A stretch of DNA of 64,000 nucleotides. Source: Lewinellaceae bacterium (GTDB lineage Bacteria > Bacteroidota > Bacteroidia > Chitinophagales > Saprospiraceae). The stretch spans positions 620,001 to 684,000 of the forward strand of contig JACJYQ010000001.1 in assembly GCA_020636025.1 (NCBI GenBank), written 5' to 3'. Shown one piece after another: positions 42,052 through 50,487 of the stretch (within the stretch, counting starts at the first letter, position 1; the number at the start of each line of letters is the position of its first letter). The position numbers were made by a program, and so were the translations under genes. The notes below the pieces were generated by a model, which had not been told where the DNA came from, made no database searches, and saw only the letters and a list, made by a program, of their open reading frames with translations.

Positions 42052-42838
42052 AGCTGTCTGGAATGTCAAATCTGACTTTTTTGTCACCATTTATCTGAAC
42101 ATCGCTCAATTCAATTTCAAAGGTGATCTTGCCTGATTCTGGACTAAAAGCTTCGATATGGCGAATATATGGAAACTGTCCGGCACTCGGAGTTTTCTTG
42201 TAGTTTTCAAAAGAGATCGCTACAAATCTGGAATCTCTGGGTTGCATAATGGTTTGATTCTGAATCAGGAAACTGCCTTCTTCCACCCGGTAATCTGCCG
42301 AGTATTTGCTGTTTGAACCTCTAAGACGGTGTAATTCATCCTTGATGTCAGATTGGAACTCCATGGCTGGATCCAACCAGGCACCTGCCAGAATAAATTG
42401 TTGCATAAAAGAAAATCCATCCGGAATGCTGTAATCTCTTTCAAGAGAAGCTATGTCCTGAGCCGACCAGGTTTTGTTCAAGCGATTCAACACAAAAACA
42501 CTATCAGTTCGAATAAGCATTCTGACAGCTTCGAGACCAAACTTTTTGACATTCAACCATATAAGGCTGTCTCTTACCCAAAACAGGTTGGCATTTACCG
42601 AAATTGATTCTTCCTCGCTTTTAAAAAACACTCTTGCCTTGGCATTCAAGGCTTTTACAGATCCCATGTCGCGCTTTTCCAGCTTTTTAATCAGGTAATC
42701 GGCGGACCTGCTTTCCGTGGCTGGCTTGCCTATGCTGTTTTTATTTTTACGCAAACAACCTGTTTCCTTGGCAGATAGTGTTGAGAACAAAACCATTACC
42801 AACACTAAATTTCGAATGTAATACGTGCTATTATTCAT
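42032..42838 (-). CDS. DUF4292 protein
   Basis: A 268-residue envelope protein. The N-terminus has a signal-like stretch (LVLVMVLFSTLSAKETGC) that may be a lipoprotein signal. The remainder is a DUF4292 beta-rich fold related to LolA/LolB-like domains (VNANLFWVRDSLIWLNVKKFGLEAVRMLI, SFENYKK, FEIELSDVQING). In Bacteroidota this gene usually lies between a TPR protein and the EnvC-like gene, exactly as here. It overlaps both neighbours, so the three are one operon. A role in outer-membrane lipoprotein handling is a guess. Confidence 0.85.
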   Translation of the reverse strand: MNNSTYYIRNLVLVMVLFSTLSAKETGCLRKNKNSIGKPATESRSADYLIKKLEKRDMGSVKALNAKARVFFKSEEESISVNANLFWVRDSLIWLNVKKFGLEAVRMLIRTDSVFVLNRLNKTWSAQDIASLERDYSIPDGFSFMQQFILAGAWLDPAMEFQSDIKDELHRLRGSNSKYSADYRVEEGSFLIQNQTIMQPRDSRFVAISFENYKKTPSAGQFPYIRHIEAFSPESGKITFEIELSDVQINGDKKVRFDIPDSYEKVDY

Positions 42839-43154
42839 CGGGGTCTTCTAAATTAAAAAGTGCTTCGCGAAGTTCGCTCAACGCGTGTTGATCCTTGATT
42901 TTCTGGCTGATTTGAATACCTTCTTTATACACCTCAATTGCGCTGGGGAAATCTTCTGATTGTTCATACAATTTTCCCAGGTGGTAATACAAACCCACAT
43001 AATCGGGATTTACAATTTTCAGTTTCAAATAGTGCTCAAATGCTTCATTGTGAGCATGTTGGCCCTCATACTCTTTTGCCAGGGCAAATAGCACAAAAGA
43101 ATCGTTGGGACTCTCTTTTAGCAGTGTTTGGAGGTATTCTAATCTGTTAATCAT
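42831..43154 (-). CDS. TPR protein
   Basis: A 107-residue protein with two to three tetratricopeptide repeats (SFVLFALAKEYEGQHAHNEAFEHYL; VGLYYHLGKLYEQSEDFPSAIEVYKEG). It has no signal peptide. I chose ATG 43154 (MINRLEYLQ); the upstream open frame to 43262 runs through the etf promoter region. It overlaps DUF4292 by 8 nt. It is probably a scaffold; partner unknown. Confidence 0.85.
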   Translation of the reverse strand: MINRLEYLQTLLKESPNDSFVLFALAKEYEGQHAHNEAFEHYLKLKIVNPDYVGLYYHLGKLYEQSEDFPSAIEVYKEGIQISQKIKDQHALSELREALFNLEDPDE

Positions 43155-43224
43155 TGCCAGAATATTATGAACGAAAGCAAGGCATCCTTGTTTTGATATC
43201 AGGGAAACTTTATAGGAAGTTTTT

Positions 43225-43251
43225 TTGAGCAGACTGATCTGCCTACCTTTG
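43225..43251 (+). promoter_or_regulatory. Promoter of etfBA
   Basis: TTG (43225-43227), a 16-nt spacer and an exact TACCTTTG (43244-43251), about 74 nt before etfB. The spacer is one base below the common range. Confidence 0.6.
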
Positions 43252-43324
43252 CGCGCCCACAAAATTACCGCCTTAGTTATACCCGGAAAAACAATTCGCT
43301 AAAAATCATTCTAATCTGTTCATA

Positions 43325-44065
43325 ATGAAATTATTAGTTTGTATAAGTCAGACTCCTGACACCACTGCAAAAATATCTTTTAGCTCTGACGGGACTGAAT
43401 TCAACCAGAGTGGAGTTCAGTTTATCATGAACCCTTACGATGAATGGTATGCACTTGTGCGTGCCTGCGAATTAAAGGAGTCTCTGGGCGGCACAGTCGT
43501 TGCCCTAAATGTTGGACCTGCTGCCAATGAAACCACCATCAGGAAAGCCCTGGCCATTGGAGCCGATGAAGCTGTTCGGATCAACACAGAGGCTCAAGGC
43601 TCCATGCATGTCGCCAAACAAATTGCTGAATACGCCTCAGACAAAGGATTTGACATCATTTTCTTTGGTAAAGAAACCATAGATCACAATGGTTCTGAAG
43701 TAGGTGCCATGGTTGCTGAATACCTCGACTTGCCTTATGTTTCATACGCTTCCAAACTGGAGTTAAATGGTAGTACTGCCAATTTACAAAGAGACATTGA
43801 GGGTGGGGTAGAAGAGCTTGAAGTTGATCTGCCATTTGTGGTAAGTGCTTCAAAAGGAATGGCGGAACAAAGAATTCCAAACATGCGTGGCATCATGACA
43901 GCCAGAACCAAACCGCTGCAAGTTGTTGAGCCTGTTGCTTTTGAAGAATCAACCAAATTGGTAAAATTCACTCTCCCGCCTGCCAAAGCCGGTGTCAAAC
44001 TGGTTGATCCTGAAAATATGGATGAACTGGTGCGATTGCTTCACGAGGAGGCGAAAGTGATTTAA
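43325..44065 (+). CDS. etfB: Electron transfer flavoprotein beta subunit
   Basis: A 246-residue EtfB/FixA-type protein that binds AMP and pairs with EtfA. Landmarks: LLVCISQTPDTTAKI, MNPYDEWYALVRACELKE, the nucleotide-binding GADEAVRIN and DIIFFGKETIDHNGSEVGAMVAEYLDLPYVSYA. ETF passes electrons from acyl-CoA and other dehydrogenases to the quinone pool. It sits 71 nt upstream of etfA under an exact promoter match. Confidence 0.95.
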   Translation: MKLLVCISQTPDTTAKISFSSDGTEFNQSGVQFIMNPYDEWYALVRACELKESLGGTVVALNVGPAANETTIRKALAIGADEAVRINTEAQGSMHVAKQIAEYASDKGFDIIFFGKETIDHNGSEVGAMVAEYLDLPYVSYASKLELNGSTANLQRDIEGGVEELEVDLPFVVSASKGMAEQRIPNMRGIMTARTKPLQVVEPVAFEESTKLVKFTLPPAKAGVKLVDPENMDELVRLLHEEAKVI

Positions 44066-44136
44066 CCTTGCCATCCCCCTGAAATCAATACCAAACCTAA
44101 TTAGATAAATAATCACTAAATAAATCAGTTAAAAAG

Positions 44137-45099
44137 ATGGTTTTAGTCTTTGCTGAATCTCCAAACGGACATTTAAAAAAAGCGGCCTTTGAGGCTGTTA
44201 CATACGGCAAAAAAGCGGCCGACCTATTGGGAACTTCTTGTGTTGCTCTCTGCCTTGGTGACGTTGAAAACGCCGGAGTATTGGGAAGCTTCGGAGCCTC
44301 CAACGTTTATCATGTTGCAAATAGCACACTGAACTCTTTTGACAGTCAATCATATAGTGCCGCCATTGCGGCGGCGGTGGAGAAACTGGGTGCCACCCTG
44401 GTCATTTTGAGCCATAGTTCAACCGGTAAGTCACTTGCAGGCCGCCTGGCAGTAAAGTTGAATGCCGGACTTGTTTCTGGCGCCAGCTCTATTCCATCTG
44501 TTGAAGGCGGGAAAATTCGGGTCAGCAAAGGTGTTTACTCTGGGAAAGCCATAGCTGAATATGAAATTAACAGCCCGGTACAAGTTATTTCCCTCATGGG
44601 TAATGCCGTAAAACCTATTAAATCAGGTAACGAGGTAGCGGTGGAATCTTTGGAAGTTACAGTGCCAAACAACCGCGTTACGGTTAAGTCTTCCAAAACA
44701 CAGGAAGGAATCGTACCGCTTCCGGAGGCGGAACTGGTAGTATCAGCGGGAAGAGGTATGAAAGATCCTTCAAACTGGGGAATAGTAGAAGAATTGGCAG
44801 ATACTTTGGGTGCTACACTCGCCTGTTCACGTCCGGTAGCCGATTCAGATTGGAGGCCACACCACGAGCACGTTGGACAAACGGGTATTGCCATTCGTCC
44901 AAACTTGTACATCGCCATTGGAATTAGTGGCGCTATTCAACATCTGGCAGGTGTGAATAATTCAAAAGTGATCGTTGTGATAAACAAAGACCCGGAAGCG
45001 CCGTTCTTTAAAGCGGCTGATTATGGTGTGGTCGGAGATCTTTTTGAGGTAGTCCCAAGACTAAATGAGGCATTTAAGCAGTTCAAAGCCAATAATTAA
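44137..45099 (+). CDS. etfA: Electron transfer flavoprotein alpha subunit
   Basis: A 320-residue EtfA/FixB protein. The N-terminal nucleotide-fold domain is followed by the FAD-binding C-terminal domain with SAGRGMKDPSNWGIVEELAD, GATLACSRPVADSDW, GQTGIAIRPNLYIAIGISGAIQH and the NKDPEAPFF loop. It carries FAD and docks with partner dehydrogenases. It is co-transcribed with etfB. In Bacteroidota the bifunctional nuclease gene commonly follows, as here. Confidence 0.95.
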   Translation: MVLVFAESPNGHLKKAAFEAVTYGKKAADLLGTSCVALCLGDVENAGVLGSFGASNVYHVANSTLNSFDSQSYSAAIAAAVEKLGATLVILSHSSTGKSLAGRLAVKLNAGLVSGASSIPSVEGGKIRVSKGVYSGKAIAEYEINSPVQVISLMGNAVKPIKSGNEVAVESLEVTVPNNRVTVKSSKTQEGIVPLPEAELVVSAGRGMKDPSNWGIVEELADTLGATLACSRPVADSDWRPHHEHVGQTGIAIRPNLYIAIGISGAIQHLAGVNNSKVIVVINKDPEAPFFKAADYGVVGDLFEVVPRLNEAFKQFKANN

Positions 45100-45115
45100 G
45101 GCTTGATAAACCGCT

Positions 45116-45145
45116 TTGAAACCGCTTTATTTATCCGTAAATTTG
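45116..45145 (+). promoter_or_regulatory. Promoter of the bifunctional nuclease gene
   Basis: TTG (45116-45118), a 19-nt spacer and an exact TAAATTTG (45138-45145). It predicts a start near 45152 and a leader of about 83 nt that contains a short ORF and inverted repeats. Confidence 0.75.
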
Positions 45146-45169
45146 TGTACTCACACTGTGTTTTTTTAA

Positions 45170-45211
45170 ATGGCTTCAAATGAGAAGCCGTACGAGTATG
45201 CCAGAATCTGA
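45170..45211 (+). CDS. Candidate 13-codon leader peptide
   Basis: ATG at 45170 opens a 13-residue frame (MASNEKPYEYARI) ending at TGA 45209-45211, wholly inside the predicted leader of the bifunctional nuclease gene. A GGCTTC/GAAGCC hairpin (45172-45189) lies within it. A 9-bp pairing, TTTAAATGG (45165-45173) with CCATTTAAA (45227-45235), would join the leader-ORF start to the A of the main start codon. This could be chance in 83 nt. Confidence 0.3.
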   Translation: MASNEKPYEYARI

Positions 45212-45234
45212 AAAGAGCTGAAACAACCATTTAA

Positions 45235-45819
45235 ATGAGACGCATCGAACTTGAAATAGTAGCCCTTTCGCACAGCATGACCCAATCCCATAATTATGCT
45301 GTTGTTCTGGGTGAGAAAAAAGGCAAACGTCGCCTTCCGATAGTGATTGGCAGTTTTGAAGCACAGGCCATCGCCGTTGCTCTGGAGCAAATGACACCCA
45401 ATCGCCCGCTTACACACGATTTGTTTAAGAGCGCTCTAGATGTTTTTGAAATTACGCTCAAAGAGGTCATCATCAACAATTTGATGGACGGCATTTTCTA
45501 TGCAAGACTCGTTTGCATTAAAAATGGCGAATTATTTGAAATTGACTCCAGGACATCTGACGCTATAGCCATGGCTGTCCGTTTTGAGTGCCCTATATAT
45601 ACCTACGATTTTATTCTTGAAGCCGCAGGCGTAGTTCTGGAAGATCAGGAAGGAGGTATATCGCAGATTCCGGTAATTGCTGATCTCGACGACGATTTGT
45701 TGGAAAGCTGGCCAATGGAGGCACTCCAAACCCGGCTTCAAGAAGTATTGGAAGCCGAGGATTACGAGATGGCTGCCAAACTCAGAGATGAGCTAAAACG
45801 ACGCGAAGCTAAGGATTGA
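45235..45819 (+). CDS. Bifunctional nuclease family protein (DUF151) with UVR motif
   Basis: A 194-residue protein. Residues 1-135 form the BFN/DUF151 domain (RLPIVIGSFEAQAIAVALE, RPLTHDLF, IDSRTSDAIAMAVRFECPIY). Residues about 160-192 form a UvrB/UvrC-type motif (LQTRLQEVLEAEDYEMAAKLRDELKRR). The plant and archaeal members have been reported to cut DNA and RNA; the bacterial role is uncertain. UVR motifs mediate protein contacts and also occur in the ClpC at 58368. Usual partner of etfBA in this phylum. Confidence 0.9.
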   Translation: MRRIELEIVALSHSMTQSHNYAVVLGEKKGKRRLPIVIGSFEAQAIAVALEQMTPNRPLTHDLFKSALDVFEITLKEVIINNLMDGIFYARLVCIKNGELFEIDSRTSDAIAMAVRFECPIYTYDFILEAAGVVLEDQEGGISQIPVIADLDDDLLESWPMEALQTRLQEVLEAEDYEMAAKLRDELKRREAKD

Positions 45820-45843
45820 TAATCAGGCTTTTGTCAAAATTTA

Positions 45844-45872
45844 TTGGGATTTGGGAATTGAAAGTATCTTTA
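45844..45872 (+). promoter_or_regulatory. Candidate promoter of the GH18 gene
   Basis: TTG (45844-45846), an 18-nt spacer and TATCTTTA (45865-45872), one mismatch from TAnnTTTG, 24 nt before the start codon. Confidence 0.5.
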
Positions 45873-45896
45873 TCAATTCATTCCCAATGCTCAAAA

Positions 45897-47090
45897 ATGC
45901 GATCCACTTTACTCCTTATTCTTTTTCTCTCTCTTTCACAGGCAATTGCCCAACCCTTTAAGGTAGTGGGCTATTTCCCTCATTACCGTTTTAGTTGGGT
46001 AAATGATATTGATTATCAGAAGCTCACACATGTAAACATAGCTTTTGCCAACCCGGATGCGAACGGGAATCTCTCATGTGAGGGAGCAAACATTGACCCC
46101 ATCGTTGAAAAGTGCCACCAAAACGGTTGTAAAGTATTTATTTCCTTGGCAGGTGGATATCTGACACCAGCCTGGGAATCAGCCTGGAACGACCTAACCT
46201 TGGCTGCAAACAGACCGGGATATATTCAAAAGATCGTACAATATGTCCAGTCCCATAACCTGGATGGCGTAGATCTTGACCTGGAATGGCAGTATGTTAA
46301 AAGTTGGTACAGCCCGTTTGTGTTGGATTTGAAGACTGCTCTTGATCAAATTGGTGTTCCACTTACTGTTGCATTGCCAGGATCATATCGATACCCTCAA
46401 ATCACCAATGAGGCACTGGCGGCATTTGATTGGGTCAACATGATGATTTACGACTTGCGAGGCCCATGGGACCCGAGCAATATTGGGCAGCATTCACCAT
46501 ACAGTTGGGCCGTAGATTGCATACAATATTGGAAAAACCAGAACGTCCCGGCAGATAAACTGACGCTAGGCGTTCCATTTTATGGATATGACTTTGGCAC
46601 ATCACCTGTATCCTCTTTTACCTTCAGAGGAATTGTAAATCAGGATGCTGCCAATGCCTATAAAGATGATACGGGGCTCAAATTTTGGAATGGCATTCCC
46701 ACTATTAAGGAAAAAACCGCTTTAGCACTGTCAGAAGTAAATGGAATTATGATCTGGGAAATTGGTCAGGATGCCTTTGGAGCCAATGCCCAGTATTCAT
46801 TGCTGAACGCCATTGACGAAGTGATACAAGGCACCCTGGCAACTGGAGAGCCTGATCTTGTTGTTTCCATATTTCCAAATCCTGTGAGCGATCAACTGCA
46901 TATAAAGAGTGATCAAATTTCCTTGGAGAGAATTGTTCTGCAAGACATTCAGGGAAAAATATTCCTTGATGAAAAAGTCCATAGCTCAGGATTGCATAAT
47001 TGTGATATCGCTACAGTACCAACTGGAATGTACATACTGTCGATATTCACAAACAAAGGAAGCCTCACTAAAAAGCTATTGAAGCAATAA
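45897..47090 (+). CDS. Secreted GH18 enzyme with T9SS sorting domain
   Basis: A 397-residue glycosidase: signal (LLLILFLSLSQAIAQ), a GH18 TIM barrel with the catalytic DxxDxDxE sequence DGVDLDLE near residues 125-132 (Glu is the acid), MMIYDLRG, GVPFYGYDFG and MIWEIGQD, then a type A sorting domain (VVSIFPNPVSDQL, PTGMYILSIF). GH18 includes chitinases and endo-beta-N-acetylglucosaminidases, and the sequence alone does not separate them. Start ATG 45897 was chosen for the signal peptide. A glycosylasparaginase-type gene follows on the same strand. Confidence 0.9.
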   Translation: MRSTLLLILFLSLSQAIAQPFKVVGYFPHYRFSWVNDIDYQKLTHVNIAFANPDANGNLSCEGANIDPIVEKCHQNGCKVFISLAGGYLTPAWESAWNDLTLAANRPGYIQKIVQYVQSHNLDGVDLDLEWQYVKSWYSPFVLDLKTALDQIGVPLTVALPGSYRYPQITNEALAAFDWVNMMIYDLRGPWDPSNIGQHSPYSWAVDCIQYWKNQNVPADKLTLGVPFYGYDFGTSPVSSFTFRGIVNQDAANAYKDDTGLKFWNGIPTIKEKTALALSEVNGIMIWEIGQDAFGANAQYSLLNAIDEVIQGTLATGEPDLVVSIFPNPVSDQLHIKSDQISLERIVLQDIQGKIFLDEKVHSSGLHNCDIATVPTGMYILSIFTNKGSLTKKLLKQ

Positions 47091-47240
47091 ACCTGATTAA
47101 TGCTGATCCAAGTAGGCATTTCCACCTGTTAGCATACTGTTGACCGAAGTCTTAAGCCAGGGCATTGTTCTGTTTGTTATTGTTTTAATAATTTGTCGGC
47201 GTTTTAACATACCTAACCAACCTACAATCAATTTCCCGTT

Positions 47241-48239
47241 TTGAATTCACGACGTAAATTTTTGCAAAACTCCGTTTTTGGAGGCTTAATGGCCGGTTCT
47301 TTTAAATTTTGGAAAGAAAGCGCTGATATATTTGACCAGGGCGCCAAACATTCATTCCCTCTTGTTATTGCCACCTGGGGCCCAAATGTGAAAGCCACAG
47401 CGGCGGCCTGGAAAGTTTTATCTGAAGGTGGACGGGCATTGGATGCTGTTGAAGCAGGCGCCATGGTGCCTGAGGCGGATCCTCGGGACACAAGTGTTGG
47501 TTATGGAGGCTTTCCAGACCGTGATGGCCATGTTACCCTGGATGCTTGCATTATGGATGAATTTGGCATGGCCGGCTCTGTTTCCTACATTGAAAATATT
47601 ATGCATCCAATCAGTGTGGCCAGGCGTGTGATGGAAAAAACCCCTCACGTGATGCTTTCAGGAAAAGGCGCCTATGATTTTGCTATCAGTGAAGGCTTTA
47701 AACATGAAGATTTACTAACGGAGACTGCCAAAGATGCCTGGGAAAAGTGGAAGATAAAATCTGAGTACAAACCAATCATTAATGTCGAACGGCATGATAC
47801 CATTGGCATTGTGGCGATTGACAAGCAACACAGAATTGCAGGCGCTTGTACAACCAGCGGCGCAGCGTACAAAATAAATGGCAGGGTAGGAGACAGCCCG
47901 ATTATTGGCGCCGGTATGTATGTAGATAACGAAGTAGGCGGAGCTGCCAGCACAGGTCTTGGAGAACTGGTTTTGAGAACGCTGGGCAGCTTTCTGGTGG
48001 TTGAAGAAATGAGAAGAGGAAAACACCCTCAAAAAGCCGTTGAAACGGCTGTAAAAAGAATTGTGCAAAAATTTCCGGAACAGTGTAAAACAGCTCAGGT
48101 TGGATTTGTAGCGATAGATAAAAAAGGCAGGCACGGTGGCTATGCCATTCATCCGGGATTTAATTATGTTTTGTATCAGGATGGTGAAAACAAGGTGTAC
48201 GAATCAAAAAGCTTCCTGAGTAAAGTCAAAAATCAATAA
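47241..48239 (+). CDS. N4-(beta-N-acetylglucosaminyl)-L-asparaginase-type Ntn hydrolase
   Basis: A 332-residue Ntn hydrolase. The self-cleavage site is in HDTIGIVAID, where Thr becomes the N-terminal nucleophile of the beta chain. Also seen are PRDTSVGYGGFPDRDGHVTLDA, GACTTSGAAYKINGRVGDSPIIGAG and GAASTGLGE, as in glycosylasparaginase rather than plain isoaspartyl peptidase. It removes GlcNAc from asparagine of degraded N-glycoproteins. The start is TTG 47241, giving NSRRKFLQNSVFGG, a Tat-type signal. It overlaps the convergent MBL gene by 14 nt. Confidence 0.88.
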   Translation: MNSRRKFLQNSVFGGLMAGSFKFWKESADIFDQGAKHSFPLVIATWGPNVKATAAAWKVLSEGGRALDAVEAGAMVPEADPRDTSVGYGGFPDRDGHVTLDACIMDEFGMAGSVSYIENIMHPISVARRVMEKTPHVMLSGKGAYDFAISEGFKHEDLLTETAKDAWEKWKIKSEYKPIINVERHDTIGIVAIDKQHRIAGACTTSGAAYKINGRVGDSPIIGAGMYVDNEVGGAASTGLGELVLRTLGSFLVVEEMRRGKHPQKAVETAVKRIVQKFPEQCKTAQVGFVAIDKKGRHGGYAIHPGFNYVLYQDGENKVYESKSFLSKVKNQ

Positions 48240-48987
48240 CCAGCCCATCGTAAGCGATGGAGACATTGGGCGGTAGTTTTTTACTGATTTCTACAGACAG
48301 GCCCATGTGGTGGCTCAAGTGTGTCAACCATGCATGTTGTGGCGACAGGGATTCTACAAAGGCTAATGCTTCTTCGAGATTGAAATGTGTGGGGTGCTTT
48401 TCGTGATGTAAGGCATTTACAATCAAATACTTTACACCTTTCAGTTTTTCAAATTCAGACGGTTCAACTGATTTGGCATCCGTAAGATAGGCAAGGTCGC
48501 CACATCGAAATCCAAGTATGGGCAACCGTCCATGCATGATACCAATGGTTTGAATATTGATCTCTCCAAATGTTAACAGCTGATCCTTATCGATGCTGTG
48601 TAATTGAATTCTGGGCAAGCCAGGAATCGGATTTTCAAAAATATACTGAAACCTTCTTTTGACTTCATCGGCTACTCTTGGCAAGGCGTAAACAGCCATT
48701 TCCCGGCCTGTTCTGTGGTTAAAAGGCCTTATGTCATCCAATCCAATCACATGATCATTGTGCTCATGGGTCAACAAAATAGCCTCCAGGTGGTTGATTC
48801 CGGTGCGCAGCATTTGTTGGCGAAAATCGGGCCCCGCATCAATCAACACATTGTGTTCCTCACCATGAATGATAACGGATGATCGGAGGCGGTTGTCATA
48901 CGGGTCGTTTGACGTGCAAACTTCACACGTACAGCCAATAACAGGCACTCCCTGAGATGTTCCGGTTCCGAGTATGGTAATTTTCAC
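48226..48987 (-). CDS. MBL-fold metal hydrolase, PhnP-like
   Basis: A 253-residue metallo-beta-lactamase-fold protein with ligands in THEHNDHVIGLDD and later His/Asp (MHGRLPI, LTDAK, LTHLSHH). The early Cys-rich GCTCEVCTS and SQGVPVIG are typical of the PhnP-like cyclic phosphodiesterase group in Bacteroidota. Cytoplasmic; substrate likely a small phosphodiester, not proven. The start is GTG. It overlaps the convergent amidase gene by 14 nt, so there is no room for a terminator. Confidence 0.88.
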   Translation of the reverse strand: MKITILGTGTSQGVPVIGCTCEVCTSNDPYDNRLRSSVIIHGEEHNVLIDAGPDFRQQMLRTGINHLEAILLTHEHNDHVIGLDDIRPFNHRTGREMAVYALPRVADEVKRRFQYIFENPIPGLPRIQLHSIDKDQLLTFGEINIQTIGIMHGRLPILGFRCGDLAYLTDAKSVEPSEFEKLKGVKYLIVNALHHEKHPTHFNLEEALAFVESLSPQHAWLTHLSHHMGLSVEISKKLPPNVSIAYDGLVIDF

Positions 48988-49017
48988 AAGATTGTAATTT
49001 GAAAGATCGTTTGGTGT

Positions 49018-49284
49018 TTAGTCCTGTTGTTGCTCGGACCACTTTTGTACATTTTCTCGCGACTTTTCGGATAATACACTCAAGTCGAATTCCTGCGTTG
49101 ATAGAATTTCCAGCAAGGTGTTTATTCTGGCTTCAGTATCAAAAAACTTATTGATCACGGCAATTCTACGGTTCTCAACCAGGCAATAACCACTCTGGAA
49201 ATTGCCCTTTTCATAGCGGATCACATAATCCAGTTCATCAAACACCGCTTCCAGTTTTTTTAGTGTTGTTTGTGTATATCGCAT
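49018..49284 (-). CDS. Small conserved hypothetical protein
   Basis: An 88-residue cytoplasmic protein of mixed helix and strand (LKKLEAVFDELDYVIRYEKGNFQSGYCLVENRRIAVINKFF, then a helical tail). The pattern resembles a short Bacteroidota-restricted family of unknown function. It lies 30 nt before the MBL gene in the same direction, so the two may be co-transcribed. No motif suggests an enzyme. Confidence 0.75.
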   Translation of the reverse strand: MRYTQTTLKKLEAVFDELDYVIRYEKGNFQSGYCLVENRRIAVINKFFDTEARINTLLEILSTQEFDLSVLSEKSRENVQKWSEQQQD

Positions 49285-49360
49285 GAATTTTACACTTTTC
49301 TTCGTTTGTCCAAATTACCTTCGCCACAAAGCAACGCAAAAGTATCCAAAAACTACGACC

Positions 49361-50026
49361 ATGAGAATTAAGTCAAGTACGCTGATTTCAGTTATTATTT
49401 TACTATTAGCTTTTGTTTTCGCCCAAAATGCAAATGCTCAACAACGATTTCGCGCCGGAGCTGTTGTTGGACTTACAGCTTCCCAAATTGATGGCGATTT
49501 GTCTGCAGGATTCAATAAACTTGGCCTACAGGCCGGCTTACGGGTGATTGGCAGACTAACCAAAAGAACAGATGCCAGTCTGGAATTCCTATTTAGCCAA
49601 AGAGGTTCACAGCGGGAATTGGTAAAAAACCGCTATGGCGATCTTCTCGACCCAATTACCCTGAATTACGTTGAAGTGCCTGTTCAATGGCATTTCAAGG
49701 ACTGGTTAATAGAAGGCGATGATGAAAATGACAGTTATTACCGGGTGTCATTCAATGCCGGTTTATCTTACGCCCGCCTGATCAGCACTCGCCTAAAAGA
49801 CGGCCCGGAAAGTCCTTTTTATGGATTAATTCCCGACATATTGAATAAAAATGATTTTAGTTTTGTGCTTGGGGCCAACTTTTTTGCCAATAAACACCTT
49901 GGTTTTACAGCGCGATATGTCCGGTCCTTTAATTATTTATACGATCCAAGAGGAAAAGAAAACATACCTTACCCAAGAGGCTTGATAGGATATAGCCTGT
50001 ATTTCCAGATGGTGTATGTTTTGTAA
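49361..50026 (+). CDS. Outer-membrane beta-barrel protein, PorT-like
   Basis: A 221-residue protein with a signal peptide (TLISVIILLLAFVFAQNANA), then amphipathic strands: RFRAGAVVGLTASQIDGD, KLGLQAGLRVIGRL, DASLEFLFSQRGS, YVEVPVQWHF, VSFNAGLSYARLI, FSFVLGANFFANKHLGFTARYVRS, and a final YSLYFQMVYVL. This fits an 8-stranded PorT/OmpW-like barrel. PorT itself belongs to the T9SS machinery; whether this is PorT or only the same fold cannot be decided. ATG 49361 was chosen for the signal. Confidence 0.8.
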   Translation: MRIKSSTLISVIILLLAFVFAQNANAQQRFRAGAVVGLTASQIDGDLSAGFNKLGLQAGLRVIGRLTKRTDASLEFLFSQRGSQRELVKNRYGDLLDPITLNYVEVPVQWHFKDWLIEGDDENDSYYRVSFNAGLSYARLISTRLKDGPESPFYGLIPDILNKNDFSFVLGANFFANKHLGFTARYVRSFNYLYDPRGKENIPYPRGLIGYSLYFQMVYVL

Positions 50027-50027
50027 A

Positions 50028-50444
50028 ATGATGTTTCACTTAAGAATCTCAGCCCTGTTTTTGGCGATTCTACTTGCAAACGCCAGTTCAAATGCTCAAC
50101 AAGCAGCTGCAGAATCTTTTGTTGACTCATTGAACGACAGTCATCTCTGTAAGTTATCAATTAATGTTGACTCATTAAGTCATAAAAGCACCCTAAATAT
50201 CCTTGTTAAAGAACCAGGTCCACAGGGCAGTCCTATTCAAGGAGCGACAGTCCTGTTGAGACGCGATAAAGATAAAATGTTTGGCAGGGTAAGTGACCTT
50301 GACGGTAAATGTACCTTTTCGGCCACGGAGGCTGCCTATGTAATTCGCGTTCAATTAACCGGATATAAATCGCTGGAAACGGATAAAATATTTATCCAAA
50401 AAGGCAATGCATACACGCTGGAATTGTGTCTGGCATTTAACTAG
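50028..50444 (+). CDS. Secreted protein with carboxypeptidase-regulatory-like domain
   Basis: About 138 residues. A signal peptide (ISALFLAILLANASSNAQ) is followed by a beta-sandwich typical of CarboxypepD_reg-like domains (GSPIQGATVLLRRDKDKMFGRVSDLDGKCTFS, YVIRVQLTGYKSLE). Such domains often cap outer-membrane receptors; here it is alone. It starts one base after the barrel gene stop, so the two are coupled. A frame open from 50016 overlaps the upstream gene. Confidence 0.7.
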   Translation: MMFHLRISALFLAILLANASSNAQQAAAESFVDSLNDSHLCKLSINVDSLSHKSTLNILVKEPGPQGSPIQGATVLLRRDKDKMFGRVSDLDGKCTFSATEAAYVIRVQLTGYKSLETDKIFIQKGNAYTLELCLAFN

Positions 50445-50487
50445 CGGTTACTTTCCAGTATTTTTTTACATCCAATCACACCCTTCT

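Noticed and set aside
39997..47121. 13-bp match at 39997-40009 and 47109-47121 just after two genes for secreted enzymes
   Set aside because: One short exact word in 64 kb can arise by chance; flanks do not match.
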